Part shown: one piece after another, positions 55,371 through 63,436 of the stretch
Layout: every line of letters begins with the position of its first letter
Numbering within the stretch: position 1 is the first letter of the stretch
Source: Streptomyces sp. NBC_01216
GTDB taxonomy: Bacteria > Actinomycetota > Actinomycetes > Streptomycetales > Streptomycetaceae
Length of the DNA stretch: 64,000 bases
Assembly (NCBI RefSeq): GCF_035994945.1
Contig: NZ_CP108677.1
Coordinates: 1,364,001 to 1,428,000 of the forward strand
Reading direction: 5' to 3'
Notes under the pieces: model-generated
What the model was told of the DNA's origin: nothing
The model's input: the letters and a program-made list of their open reading frames with translations, nothing else
Databases searched by the model: none
Made by a program: the position numbers and the translations under genes

Positions 55371-55401
55371 TAAGGTAAGGCTTAGTTAGGTAACCCTTAC
55401 C
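55371..55401. promoter_or_regulatory. Iron-box-like element upstream of acnA
   Basis: TAAGGTAAGGCTTAGTTAG (55371-55389) matches the DmdR/IdeR consensus TTAGGTTAGGCTCACCTAA at 13 of 19 positions. In addition GGTAAGG (55374-55380) and CCTTACC (55395-55401) form an inverted repeat. An iron regulator in front of an Fe-S enzyme is plausible; it is not demonstrated. Confidence 0.4.
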
Positions 55402-55427
55402 GGATGGGCGGCTGCGGTGCGCCAGGC

Positions 55428-55451
55428 AGTTATCTCGATGTCGAGATAACT
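55428..55451. promoter_or_regulatory. 24-bp palindrome in the acnA/HTH-MurA divergent region
   Basis: AGTTATCTCGA (55428-55438), TG, TCGAGATAACT (55441-55451): perfect 11-base arms. The half GAGATAAC recurs at 55941-55948 just before the HTH-MurA start, within TATCTGAGATA (55936-55946). The pair may be operators for the XRE domain of that protein. Confidence 0.55.
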
Positions 55452-55543
55452 CTAGTGCATCCCGGTCGCTCGGTCATGCCCGGCATGCGTGTCCGTTGTC
55501 ATCCGACCCGGGCGTCTGTCGCGACGGACACCCGGGCCGGACG

Positions 55544-55579
55544 CCCCTCAGGGGTCACACGAGAGGGACCCCTGAGGGG
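55544..55579. terminator. Hairpin in the acnA/HTH-MurA intergenic region
   Basis: CCCCTCAGGGGTC (55544-55556) and GACCCCTGAGGGG (55567-55579) form a perfect 13-bp stem; each arm is itself palindromic. The remaining ~370 bases to the HTH-MurA start contain no gene I can support. Confidence 0.55.
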
Positions 55580-55935
55580 AGGCGCGCCACGACGGGACCC
55601 CGGCCGCACCCCCGCCGACCGGGAGGACGTCCGGCATCGCGACCGAGGCCGGAGGGACCCTGCCCCCGGACGGGCCGCGCACGCACCCGAACGGACCCAC
55701 CGCGATGGCGCCCACCCTCGATACGGCCCAGGATCGTGACGTGTTCAGTGGAAGGCGGGCGGGGCGGGAGGGTGGCGCCGGGACAGGAGGCGACCACACC
55801 GCACGGGGAGCTCACGGGGTGTCAGCGACACGCCCGACCTCAGGGCCGACCGGAACTCCCGCACCGGGCGAGGCCCGAGACCGCTCACGCGCGACCCGCC
55901 ACCCAGACGGCGCACCCCACGACAGCCTCATCTCA

Positions 55936-55946
55936 TATCTGAGATA
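55936..55946 (+). promoter_or_regulatory. Short palindrome upstream of HTH-MurA
   Basis: TATCTGAGATA has perfect 5-base arms around G, 10 bases before the ATG, and shares GAGATAAC with the larger palindrome at 55428. It is placed to block translation or transcription initiation of its own gene. Confidence 0.45.
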
Positions 55947-55956
55947 ACGTGACGCC

Positions 55957-57486
55957 ATGGCAGACGACTACCTCGTACGCATCGGCAAGCTCATCCGTGA
56001 CGCCCGCCAGCACCGTGGCTGGACACAGACGCAGCTCGCCGAAGCCCTGGCCACGAGCCAGAGCGCCGTCAACCGGATCGAGCGCGGCAATCAGAACATC
56101 AGCCTTGAGATGATCGCCCGCATCGGAGAGGCCCTCGACAGCGAGATCGTGTCCCTGGGATACGCCGGCCCGATGCATCTGCGCGTCGTCGGCCGACGGC
56201 GGCTGTCCGGCGCCATCGACGTCAAGACGAGCAAGAACGCCTGTGTCGCGCTGCTGTGCGGCTCACTCCTCAACAAGGGGCGCACGGTACTGCGCCGGGT
56301 GGCCCGCATCGAGGAGGTGTTCCGCCTCCTGGAGGTCCTCAACTCCATCGGCGTCCGCACCCGCTGGATCAACGACGGTGTCGACCTCGAGATCGTGCCG
56401 CCCGCCGAGCTGGACATGGAGTCCATCGACGCGGAGGCGGCGATCCGCACCCGGTCGATCATCATGTTCCTCGGCCCGCTGCTGCACCGCCTCGACCGCT
56501 TCAGACTGCCGTACGCGGGCGGCTGCGACCTCGGCACCCGCACGATCGAACCCCACATGATCGCGCTGCGCCGCTTCGGCCTCGACATCACCGCCACCGA
56601 GGGCCTGTACCACGCCCAGGTCGAGCCGGCCGTCTCGCCCGACCGTCCGATCGTGCTGACCGAGCGCGGTGACACCGTGACCGAGAACGCGCTGCTCGCC
56701 GCCGCGCGCAACAACGGCGTCACCGTCATCCGCAACGCCTCCTCCAACTACATGGTCCAGGACCTCTGCTTCTTCCTGGAGGCACTCGGCGTCCGCGTCG
56801 AGGGCATCGGCACGACCACGCTCACCGTCCACGGAGTGCCGCGGATCGACGTGGACGTCGACTACTCCCCCTCCGAGGACCCGGTCGAGGCGATGAGCCT
56901 GGTGGCCGCGGCTGTCGTCACCGAGTCGGAACTGACGATCCGCCGTGTCCCCATCGAGTTCATGGAGATCGAGCTCGCGGTTCTGGAGGAGATGGGACTC
57001 GACCACGACCGCTCGCCCGAGTACGCCGCCGACAACGGCCGGACACGCCTGGTCGACCTGACGGTCCGCCCCTCCAAACTGGAGGCGCCGATCGACAAGA
57101 TCCACCCGATGCCGTTCCCCGGCCTGAACATCGACAACGTGCCGTTCTTCGCGGCCATCGCGGCGACCGCCCAGGGCAAGACCCTCATCCACGACTGGGT
57201 CTACGACAACCGGGCGATCTACCTCACCGACCTCAACCGCCTCGGCGGCCGGCTGCAACTCCTCGACCCGCACCGCGTCCTGGTCGAGGGCCCGACCCGC
57301 TGGCGCGCCGCGGAGATGATGTGCCCGCCCGCACTGCGCCCGGCGGTGGTCGTGCTGCTGGCGATGATGGCGGCGGAGGGCACGTCGGTGCTGCGCAACG
57401 TGTACGTCATCAACCGGGGGTACGAGGAGCTGGCCGAGCGGCTGAACTCGGTGGGCGCGCAGATCGAGATCTTCCGCGACATTTGA
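55957..57486 (+). CDS. MurA-like enolpyruvyl transferase with N-terminal XRE HTH domain, 509 aa
   Basis: Residues 6-65 are a complete Cro/XRE HTH (RIGKLIRDARQHRGWTQTQL, SQSAVNRIERG). Residues 75-505 form the EPSP-synthase/MurA fold. Key MurA positions appear conserved: Lys93-Asn94 (SKNACVAL), Cys190 in YAGGCDLGTRTIEPH (the MurA reactive Cys loop), and an Asp in PGLNIDNVPF. MurA adds enolpyruvate to UDP-GlcNAc. This would be the second MurA (recalled as SCO5998). The HTH fusion suggests a DNA-binding or self-regulating enzyme, perhaps sensing UDP-GlcNAc; that is inference. ATG 55957. It is followed at once by a strong terminator. Confidence 0.87.
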   Translation: MADDYLVRIGKLIRDARQHRGWTQTQLAEALATSQSAVNRIERGNQNISLEMIARIGEALDSEIVSLGYAGPMHLRVVGRRRLSGAIDVKTSKNACVALLCGSLLNKGRTVLRRVARIEEVFRLLEVLNSIGVRTRWINDGVDLEIVPPAELDMESIDAEAAIRTRSIIMFLGPLLHRLDRFRLPYAGGCDLGTRTIEPHMIALRRFGLDITATEGLYHAQVEPAVSPDRPIVLTERGDTVTENALLAAARNNGVTVIRNASSNYMVQDLCFFLEALGVRVEGIGTTTLTVHGVPRIDVDVDYSPSEDPVEAMSLVAAAVVTESELTIRRVPIEFMEIELAVLEEMGLDHDRSPEYAADNGRTRLVDLTVRPSKLEAPIDKIHPMPFPGLNIDNVPFFAAIAATAQGKTLIHDWVYDNRAIYLTDLNRLGGRLQLLDPHRVLVEGPTRWRAAEMMCPPALRPAVVVLLAMMAAEGTSVLRNVYVINRGYEELAERLNSVGAQIEIFRDI

Positions 57487-57490
57487 TGCG

Positions 57491-57555
57491 CGGATGCCGC
57501 CGCATCCCGTCTGACCTGCGATGAAGCGGGTCAGGGAGGGGTGCGGCGGCATCCG
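57491..57555. terminator. Strong terminator after HTH-MurA
   Basis: CGGATGCCGCCGCATCCC (57491-57508) pairs with GGGGTGCGGCGGCATCCG (57538-57555), 18 bp with one G.U. An inner stem is CTGACC (57511-57516) with GGTCAG (57529-57534). It starts 5 bases after the stop. Confidence 0.85.
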
Positions 57556-57632
57556 TGGGACTTCTCTGGGACTTTGGGCTGGTGTCGGGCTCCTACGGGC
57601 CGCTCTGCCGGACCGCCGCCCTCACGCCGAGG

Positions 57633-57860
57633 CTACGCGAAGAGCGCGTCGATGGCGGCGCTTCCCCGTGCGCCCGCGCGGGGCAGGAAGTGGGAGTACT
57701 TCCGCAGCGTGAACCCGGGGTCGGAGTGCCCGAGCCGGCGTGCGAGGGAGACGACCGATTCCCCGGCCCCCAGTTCCTCGGAGGCGTAGAAGTGACGCAG
57801 GGCGTGGAAGCCGTGCCTCGACAGGGCACGGGCTCGCGCTGGAACACACTCAGGGCACGA
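57633..57860 (-). pseudogene. C-terminal remnant of a tyrosine integrase (fragment 1)
   Basis: The minus-strand frame ending at TAG 57633-57635 reads SRHGFHALRHFYASEELGAG, then 'SVVSLARRLGHSDPGFTLRK', then YSHFLPRAGARG. This contains the HxxR box (HALRH), the LGH box and the nucleophile Tyr (RKYSHF) of phage-type tyrosine recombinases. No start codon or N-terminal part is present in this frame. It is a truncated integrase, marking an old integration event next to the HTH-MurA gene. The ~75 bases between it and the terminator may hold a former attachment site; I could not define one. Confidence 0.7.
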
Positions 57861-57906
57861 GATCCGCGTGAGGCGCTCGGTTCACCACGAGGAGGTTGAC
57901 GACCCC

Positions 57907-58100
57907 TCAGCCGTATTCGTCCGGAAGCGCGTCGACGCGCCTGTCGGCGAGGGCCTGGCGACTGAAGAGGCACCTCGCGTACCTGGTCATGAGGACCTCG
58001 ACGCTGATGCCCGCCCGTTCGGCGACCTCGGTGGGATCGACGCCGGCGTTCAGCCGGGTGGACAGGCCCGAGTGCCGCAGGTCGTAGAGGCGGACGGCGA
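57907..58100 (-). pseudogene. C-terminal remnant of a second tyrosine integrase (fragment 2)
   Basis: In the frame ending at 57907, the last ~60 residues read VRLYDLRHSGLSTRLNAGVD, 'PTEVAERAGISVEVLMTRYA' and 'RCLFSRQALADRRVDALPDE'. This is the catalytic end of a different integrase subfamily (DLRHxG..., RYAxC). The usual GHS is GIS here, losing the catalytic His. It is fused in frame to helicase residues upstream, so it is a rearranged remnant. Confidence 0.65.
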
Positions 58101-58166
58101 GGGGCGACGCCAGCAGGTCGGCCTCGTGCTGGAGGCGGTCCACGTCCGCGGAGCCCGCGCCGTGGT

Positions 58167-58741
58167 TCTCGGGGCCGTTCCCGCGCAGGGCCGAGCGGTA
58201 GCCGAGCAGGGTCTCGTGGCGGGCGTCGTCCTCCAGTTCCGCGAAGGGCCGGCCGATGAGCAGCGCGGTGGACCAGCTGAGGATCTCGTGCGTGGAGCGG
58301 TAGTTCCTGCGCATCTTCGTCGACCGTCCCGCCACCCTGATCCCGACCGCCTTGAGGGAGACCCTGCTGTCGTGGGTCCGCTGGTGCGGCTCGTCGGCGC
58401 GCGGTGGACAGCGCCCGTCCGGCGAAGGCGTCGACGGGCCCGGCACCTTCCGCGGCGGCGAGGTGGACGGCGACCACGTCCCGCCGTACCTCCTCCACCG
58501 TGAAGCCGGCGGCGAGGTATTCGAGCACCTCACGCTGGTCCTGGGGAAAGAACGGCGCGAAGGCATCCAGTTGCTCCACGCTGGTCAGGACCCGGGCCTG
58601 GCGCGGGATCGTCCCGTCGACGCCGAGGGCGGCCAGGTCCCCGTCCGAGAAGGCGGCGAAGAGACGCTGCTCGGGGGCGGGAGCGGTCCTCTCGTAGGCG
58701 GGGGTGAGCTCTTCCAGGACGGCGATGTCGCGGATCTCCAC
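58167..58741 (-). pseudogene. UvrD-like helicase remnant with large internal deletion
   Basis: The N-terminal piece (58741 to ~58426) reads 'MEIRDIAVLEELTPAYERTA', 'FAAFSDGDLAALGVDGTIPR' and 'VRRDVVAVHLAAAE', matching the start of Streptomyces UvrD/REP-type helicases. In another frame (~58395-58167) comes 'DEPHQRTHDSRVSLKAVGIR', 'VAGRSTKMRRNYRSTHEIL' and 'LEDDARHETLLGYRSALRG', the segment around motifs III-IV. The Walker A and central domains (~several hundred residues) are missing and the frame shifts. The result joins to integrase fragment 2. Confidence 0.7.
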
Positions 58742-58914
58742 GGCTCGGGTGACCGTGTTGACGGACGCCTTCTGCTTGACCGCCTACGCGTTCGCCTCGT
58801 CGTGCGGCGGCACCCGCAGTCGAAGGCGAGGCGGGGCATGGGCGGATCTCCTCATCGGGGTGCGGGGCGGGGCAGCAGGCGAGCCTCCTTGCCGGCGGCC
58901 CCTCCCGGCTGTCG
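58742..58914. other. Spacer between helicase remnant and AIPR gene
   Basis: No gene or RNA is recognisable in this ~170-base interval. Together with the three remnants it makes 57487-58914 a 1.4-kb stretch without an intact gene. Confidence 0.6.
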
Positions 58915-61077
58915 TCAGTCGTCTTCGCCGCCCGGCAGAGGTTCTTCGAGATTGCTGAGGACTCGCCATGCCAGGTCGGCGAGGGTCTCGCCGCTGGAGG
59001 TGAGCCATCGAGCGGTGCCCTGGTTCGCCACGGGTCGCTGCTCCCATTCGGCGAGCTTCCACATGTGGGTGATCAGTCCGGACGGCGAGTACTGCTTGCC
59101 GTCGGCTGCCCACAGCACGGGCCGGGACCGGTGCTTGACCCAGGTGGCGCGCGAGCGCCGCTCGTCCTCGGCCAGCCAACCCGCCAGAGCCTCTGCCTCC
59201 ATGGGGTAGGCGGTGGTCAGGGTGAGCGGGTCGCCTTCTTCCAGCGTCCCCTGGTCGATGAGGACGTGTACGGCGTTCGGCCGGCGAGCCTTGCGCTGTG
59301 CGGGAACGCGGCGGTACTTGTCCCGCTCGGCCGGGTCCTGAGCCGCTGTGCCGCCGAGTACCCGGTCGGCGATCTCGCGGCAGCGGACGATGTCCGCGCA
59401 CACCGCTCGGATCTGCGACCGGTCGCCGTAGAGTCCGTCGATTGCCGCGGCGACCGTGGGCAGCAGTTCCTTGACCAGGCCGGGTACCCGAGCCACAGCA
59501 GCGGCGGACCATTCGAGCTTGGGGTCCGGCTCGTCGATCGCCTCGGTGTCCAGGCTCCGGAAGACGAGGTGCGTGAGCAGGTAGGGGCCGTGCTCGATGA
59601 GGGCGGCACCACGGCCTTCGTAGCGCGAGCGCAGGGTGTGCAGCTCTCGGCGGACGGCGCGCAGGACCTGCACCGCGTTCCACAGGAGGTACGCCCCGGG
59701 CTGAGGCCGGAAGAGCACGTCGTAGATGCCCTGAGCGCCGCGTTCCCACAGCACGTCCAGTGTGGTGGCCATCCGGGCGGCGTACTGGCTGTCGGGGTGG
59801 GCGCAGGCGAGGGCGCACGCGGCCTCGACAACCGAGCACCCCGTGTCCTCGGGCGGGTCCAGTTCGCCCCGGCGGACGCTGTAGTCGAGCCCGAGTTCCG
59901 CCCGCATCTCCTCCAGAATGGCAGCCTGTACCGGGTCGAGCGCGATGAAGTCCCGCGGCTCCACCCGGTTCTGCCTGTTGGTCGCCTGCGTGGTCCTCTT
60001 GGCGAAATCGGCCGACTTGCCGGTGACGATGATCCGCACCGGCACCTGCGCGGAGGCTGCGCCCTCATCGGCGGCCACGGCATCGGCGACGGATCTGACG
60101 GTCTGGGCACCGTTCACGACGCTCGCGTTGTGCAGTTTGAGTGTGAGCGGGTAGGTGTGGGGCGTTCGCATCGACTGGTACGTCTTCTCGACCGATTCGC
60201 AGAGCACCGTGATGCCGTTGTTGAAGTAGAGGAAATGCGCGGGTTCCTCGGTGAGGGTCTCGATCAGCTCGTTGTTGATCGACGTCCTGCCCAGCGGATT
60301 GCGGATGTTGAGGTTGAACAGGTGGGAGCCGTGCTCGGCCCACTCCGCGACGATCTCCGCCGCGACGACCCCCTGATAGGACTCGTAGGGAGCGTTGACC
60401 CCGAACCAGGGGAAGAGGATGGTGTCCAGCTCCACGGGCTTCGGCGCCAGGTCCTTCCGCACCGAGGCCCAGACGTCGGGAGCGAGGATGATCTCGTGGT
60501 CGAGGAGGTCGCCGAACCGGTTGAATTCCTTCTCGCCGTTGACCAGAGCGTGCCGGAACCCCTCGATCACGTCATCCGTACGCATGAGTACGACGACCTG
60601 GGTGACGGGCACCGGCCCCTGCGACATGACGGCCTTGGCCTGTTCGGCCAGCCGACGGCCGCGCGGGTTGAACGGCGCGAAGTCCTCGTCGTCGATGAGC
60701 CGCAGCCCGGCCAGCAGTTCGAGCACGGCTTCCCGCTCGCTCTTGGCCTTGCCGTACTGGCTCCACTTGGCTTGAACGAGGTAGACGTGTGGGTCGGGGC
60801 CGTCCACCACCGCGATGGCGTCTATGCCCTGGTCTGCGATTCCGTCTATGACGGTGTCCGCCGCCTCCTGCGGGCTGAAGCCGGTGACCATGCGTACGGC
60901 CTGGGCCGTCAGCGCCCGTGACAGCAACCGGGGTTCCCGTTCCTGGGGTGGCTTGCCCTCCAGGTCGCCGACGTGCAGGAGACCGCCGTCCACGTACACG
61001 GTCCGGAGCGCCTGCTCCACCTGACGCACTTGAAGGGCCACGCCGTCGCTGCCCTCTCCGAACTTCTTACCGCTCAT
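58915..61077 (-). CDS. AIPR-family (abortive infection phage resistance) protein, 720 aa
   Basis: The N-terminal ~200 residues contain a PD-(D/E)XK-like site: IADQGIDAIAVVD (Asp86) then VYLVQAKWS (Gln102-x-Lys104). The AIPR core follows with 'TSINNELIETLTEEPAHFLY', FNNGITVLCE (286-293), 'NASVVNGAQTVRSV' (317-330) and 'TQATNRQNRVEPRDFIAL' (363-380). The C-terminal ~110 residues (PVLWAADGKQYSPSGLITHM, then 'GTARWLTSSGETLADLAWRV') look like a RAMA-type small domain seen on restriction proteins. I infer a nuclease-based phage-defence effector. It stands alone on the minus strand after mobile-element debris, supporting horizontal origin. ATG 61077. Confidence 0.82.
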   Translation of the reverse strand: MSGKKFGEGSDGVALQVRQVEQALRTVYVDGGLLHVGDLEGKPPQEREPRLLSRALTAQAVRMVTGFSPQEAADTVIDGIADQGIDAIAVVDGPDPHVYLVQAKWSQYGKAKSEREAVLELLAGLRLIDDEDFAPFNPRGRRLAEQAKAVMSQGPVPVTQVVVLMRTDDVIEGFRHALVNGEKEFNRFGDLLDHEIILAPDVWASVRKDLAPKPVELDTILFPWFGVNAPYESYQGVVAAEIVAEWAEHGSHLFNLNIRNPLGRTSINNELIETLTEEPAHFLYFNNGITVLCESVEKTYQSMRTPHTYPLTLKLHNASVVNGAQTVRSVADAVAADEGAASAQVPVRIIVTGKSADFAKRTTQATNRQNRVEPRDFIALDPVQAAILEEMRAELGLDYSVRRGELDPPEDTGCSVVEAACALACAHPDSQYAARMATTLDVLWERGAQGIYDVLFRPQPGAYLLWNAVQVLRAVRRELHTLRSRYEGRGAALIEHGPYLLTHLVFRSLDTEAIDEPDPKLEWSAAAVARVPGLVKELLPTVAAAIDGLYGDRSQIRAVCADIVRCREIADRVLGGTAAQDPAERDKYRRVPAQRKARRPNAVHVLIDQGTLEEGDPLTLTTAYPMEAEALAGWLAEDERRSRATWVKHRSRPVLWAADGKQYSPSGLITHMWKLAEWEQRPVANQGTARWLTSSGETLADLAWRVLSNLEEPLPGGEDD

Positions 61078-61121
61078 GATCTCTCTTTCTCCAGTCCCCG
61101 GACCTGACCCGGCAGGACTGC

Positions 61122-62699
61122 TCAGGACGCCTGGCCGTCGAGGTCGAGCCGTGTCAGCGCCAGCGCCTCGGCGATCTCGGCGGTCAGCTCGTCCGCCGGG
61201 CCGTAGACGACGTTCAGGTCGGCGTGCAGCGGTTCGAGGACGACCAGGGCGTCGGCGGCCCGGCCCTGCGCGAGGAGCAGCATGCCGATGTCCCGGCGGA
61301 GCTCCACGGCCTCCTCGCTGACGTCGCCGTCCACGGCCCGGACCACGGCCAGTACGGCTTCCAGCGCCGTGAGCGCCTCCGTCACCTGGCCGAGTTCGGC
61401 ACGGCAGCGGGCGGCCTGGGCACGGCAGGCGCGGGCCTGCTCACTGGTGGGCCCCGCGATGCGCCCGTACGCGTCGGCGAGCGCCGTGAACTCGGGCAGG
61501 GCGGCCCGGTAGTCCCCGCCGAGCAGCCGGATAGCCGCCCGCTGGGTGCGCAGTTCGAGCACTTGCCGGCTGTCCGTGCCGAGGGCGCGGGCGGCCGGTT
61601 CGATGACCTCGCTCAGGACCTCCGCGGCCTGGCTGAACCGCTCCTCTTCGAGGAGGGCGCCGGAGTGCGCGTACGCGTCCGCGATGTCGGCCCTCAGTCC
61701 GTCGGGTACGGGGACGGGCGCGGGGGCCTGCTCCGCCGAGGGCGTCGGGGCGGCCACCGGGCGGGGCCGGGAGCGGGGCGCGTACGGGTGGCGGAACAGC
61801 CCCGTCGGATCCGGGGCACCGGCCGGCCCCGTCTCGCCGGGCGACGGGTCCTGGCCGGCCCGCGGGAGGAAGGGCCGCAGCCGCTCGTACACCTCCTGCA
61901 CGTCGGCGGGCCGCGCTTCCGGGGCCTTGCGGAGCAGGTGCAGGACGAGCTCCTCCAGCGCGGCCGGGACCTGGGGGCGCAGGTCCCGGAGCGGGGTGGG
62001 GTCCTCGGTGACGTGCTGGTACATGAGCGCGAGCTCGCTGTCCGCCTGGAACAGGACCCTGCCGCTGAGCAGTTCGTGGAGCACGCAGCCGAGCGCGTAC
62101 AGGTCGGTCCGCGGGGTCACGCGCCCGCCGCGGACCTGCTCGGGCGCCATGTACTGGGAGGTCCCGATCGGGCTCCCGGTCGCGGTGAGCTTGGTGGCGT
62201 CGGTGCGCAGGATGGCCGCGATACCGAAGTCCAGGACCTTCACGGTCCCGTCGCGGGCGACGAGGACGTTGCCCGGCTTGAGGTCCCGGTGGATCACGGG
62301 GACCTCGTGGGCGTGCGACAGCACGGTGGCCACCTGGGCGGCCACCGCCACGGCCCAGCTGACCGGCAGGGGCCGGGCCGGGTCCACGTAGGCGGACAGC
62401 GGGAGGCCCTCGACCAGCTCCATGACGAGGAACAGGTGCTCGTGGGTGGCGTCCAGGACGGCGTCGTAGACCTGCGGCACGCCGGGGTGCTGGATCCGGG
62501 CCGTGATCCTGGCCTCGCGCCGGAACCGCTTGGCGAGCTCGTCCGCGAGCTGAGGTGAGGTGACGGCCTGGGACCGGATGCGCTTCACGGCCACGGGCCG
62601 GTCGAGGACGGAGTCGTAGCCGCGCCAGACGTCGCCCATGCCGCCGTGGCTGAGCTCCTCCAGGAGTTCGTAACGTCCGTCGATGATCCGCTGTGGCAC
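61122..62699 (-). CDS. Serine/threonine protein kinase with helical-repeat tail, 525 aa
   Basis: A Hanks-type kinase: Gly-rich loop ELSHGGMGDVWRGYD, Lys39 in VAVKR, HRDLKPGN (Asp139), DFG (157-159) and SQYMAPEQVRGG. A Pro/Ala linker (~275-335) leads to a TPR-like tail (~345-520, 'LLEEERFSQAAEVLSEVIEP', 'RAAIRLLGGDYRAALPEFTA'). There is no transmembrane helix, unlike PknB with PASTA domains, so it is cytosolic. The TPR part probably docks a partner. It starts GTG 62699. It lies 44 bases upstream of the AIPR gene on the same strand and could be co-transcribed. Confidence 0.9.
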   Translation of the reverse strand: MPQRIIDGRYELLEELSHGGMGDVWRGYDSVLDRPVAVKRIRSQAVTSPQLADELAKRFRREARITARIQHPGVPQVYDAVLDATHEHLFLVMELVEGLPLSAYVDPARPLPVSWAVAVAAQVATVLSHAHEVPVIHRDLKPGNVLVARDGTVKVLDFGIAAILRTDATKLTATGSPIGTSQYMAPEQVRGGRVTPRTDLYALGCVLHELLSGRVLFQADSELALMYQHVTEDPTPLRDLRPQVPAALEELVLHLLRKAPEARPADVQEVYERLRPFLPRAGQDPSPGETGPAGAPDPTGLFRHPYAPRSRPRPVAAPTPSAEQAPAPVPVPDGLRADIADAYAHSGALLEEERFSQAAEVLSEVIEPAARALGTDSRQVLELRTQRAAIRLLGGDYRAALPEFTALADAYGRIAGPTSEQARACRAQAARCRAELGQVTEALTALEAVLAVVRAVDGDVSEEAVELRRDIGMLLLAQGRAADALVVLEPLHADLNVVYGPADELTAEIAEALALTRLDLDGQAS

Positions 62700-62825
62700 C
62701 GTGCCCCTGCCCCGTGGTGTTGCTGTCGCCGGCGTGGTACCCGAGGTGGTGTCGGCCGGCCCGACATGTCGGAGCCAGTGTGGTGGGGGCGGTGATCCAG
62801 CGTCCAGGGAGGCGTACGAGGTCTG

Positions 62826-63326
62826 TCAGATCTGGCCGAGAACCGTCTGTGTGTCGGGGTTTCGCCGGTCGTACTCGGCCCACACGATCTTGCCGGGCGC
62901 CCCGCAGGGCCGTGGGCCCCAGCCCCACCGGTCGGCGAGGGCCGCGACGAGGAGCAGACCGCGCCCGTCGGTCCGCTCGGCGCCGGGGAGGTGCGGTGCG
63001 GGTTCCGGCAGCCGTTCGCCGCGGGTGTCGGCCACCTCGATCCGCACGGTGGAGAGGGGCTGTGCGGGGACGGAGAGCCGGACGTGGAAGTCCCGGCCCG
63101 GGACCCGGCCGTGCTGGACGGCGTTCGCGCCCAGTTCGGCCACGAGGAGGGCGATCGTGTCGTGGGCGTCGGTGCCGTACGGAATGCCCCAGGCGTGCAG
63201 CCGTTCCGCGCACAGCCGGCGGGCGAGGCGGGCGCCGCGGGGCGTGGCGGTGAAACGCATGGCGAAGTGGTCCGCGGGCGTGGCGGGTTGGGTGGCGTGC
63301 GTGGTTCCGGTGGGGTCGTTCGTCAT
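62826..63326 (-). CDS. RsbW-like ATP-binding (HATPase_c) regulator, 166 aa
   Basis: A small GHKL ATPase of the anti-sigma/SpoIIAB type common in Streptomyces. The N box is VAELGANAVQHG and the G boxes are VADTRGERL and DGRGLLLVAALADRWG. The C-terminus GKIVWAEYDRR is typical. Such proteins often sit beside XRE/DUF397 regulators, as in the whiJ- and abaA-like clusters, and an XRE gene is divergent here. A substrate sigma factor is not evident. ATG 63326. Confidence 0.86.
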   Translation of the reverse strand: MTNDPTGTTHATQPATPADHFAMRFTATPRGARLARRLCAERLHAWGIPYGTDAHDTIALLVAELGANAVQHGRVPGRDFHVRLSVPAQPLSTVRIEVADTRGERLPEPAPHLPGAERTDGRGLLLVAALADRWGWGPRPCGAPGKIVWAEYDRRNPDTQTVLGQI

Positions 63327-63436
63327 GGCTCCACGGTGGGCCGTGGTGGCGTAGCGTGACCATGGGTGACGCGCCGTCGCGTTCCGCTTGTACGCGGGTG
63401 GGCGGTGCGGTGTACGCGCGCGGAAGGGTGGCAGCG

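Noticed and set aside
55705..55947. 80-codon plus-strand ORF in the acnA/HTH-MurA gap
   Set aside because: No recognisable domain, G/R/T-rich composition, and it overlaps the candidate operator at 55936.
57487..57640. A tRNA gene or clear att site beside integrase fragment 1
   Set aside because: Integrases often sit next to tRNA genes, but I could not fold any tRNA here. The strong structure present is a terminator hairpin.
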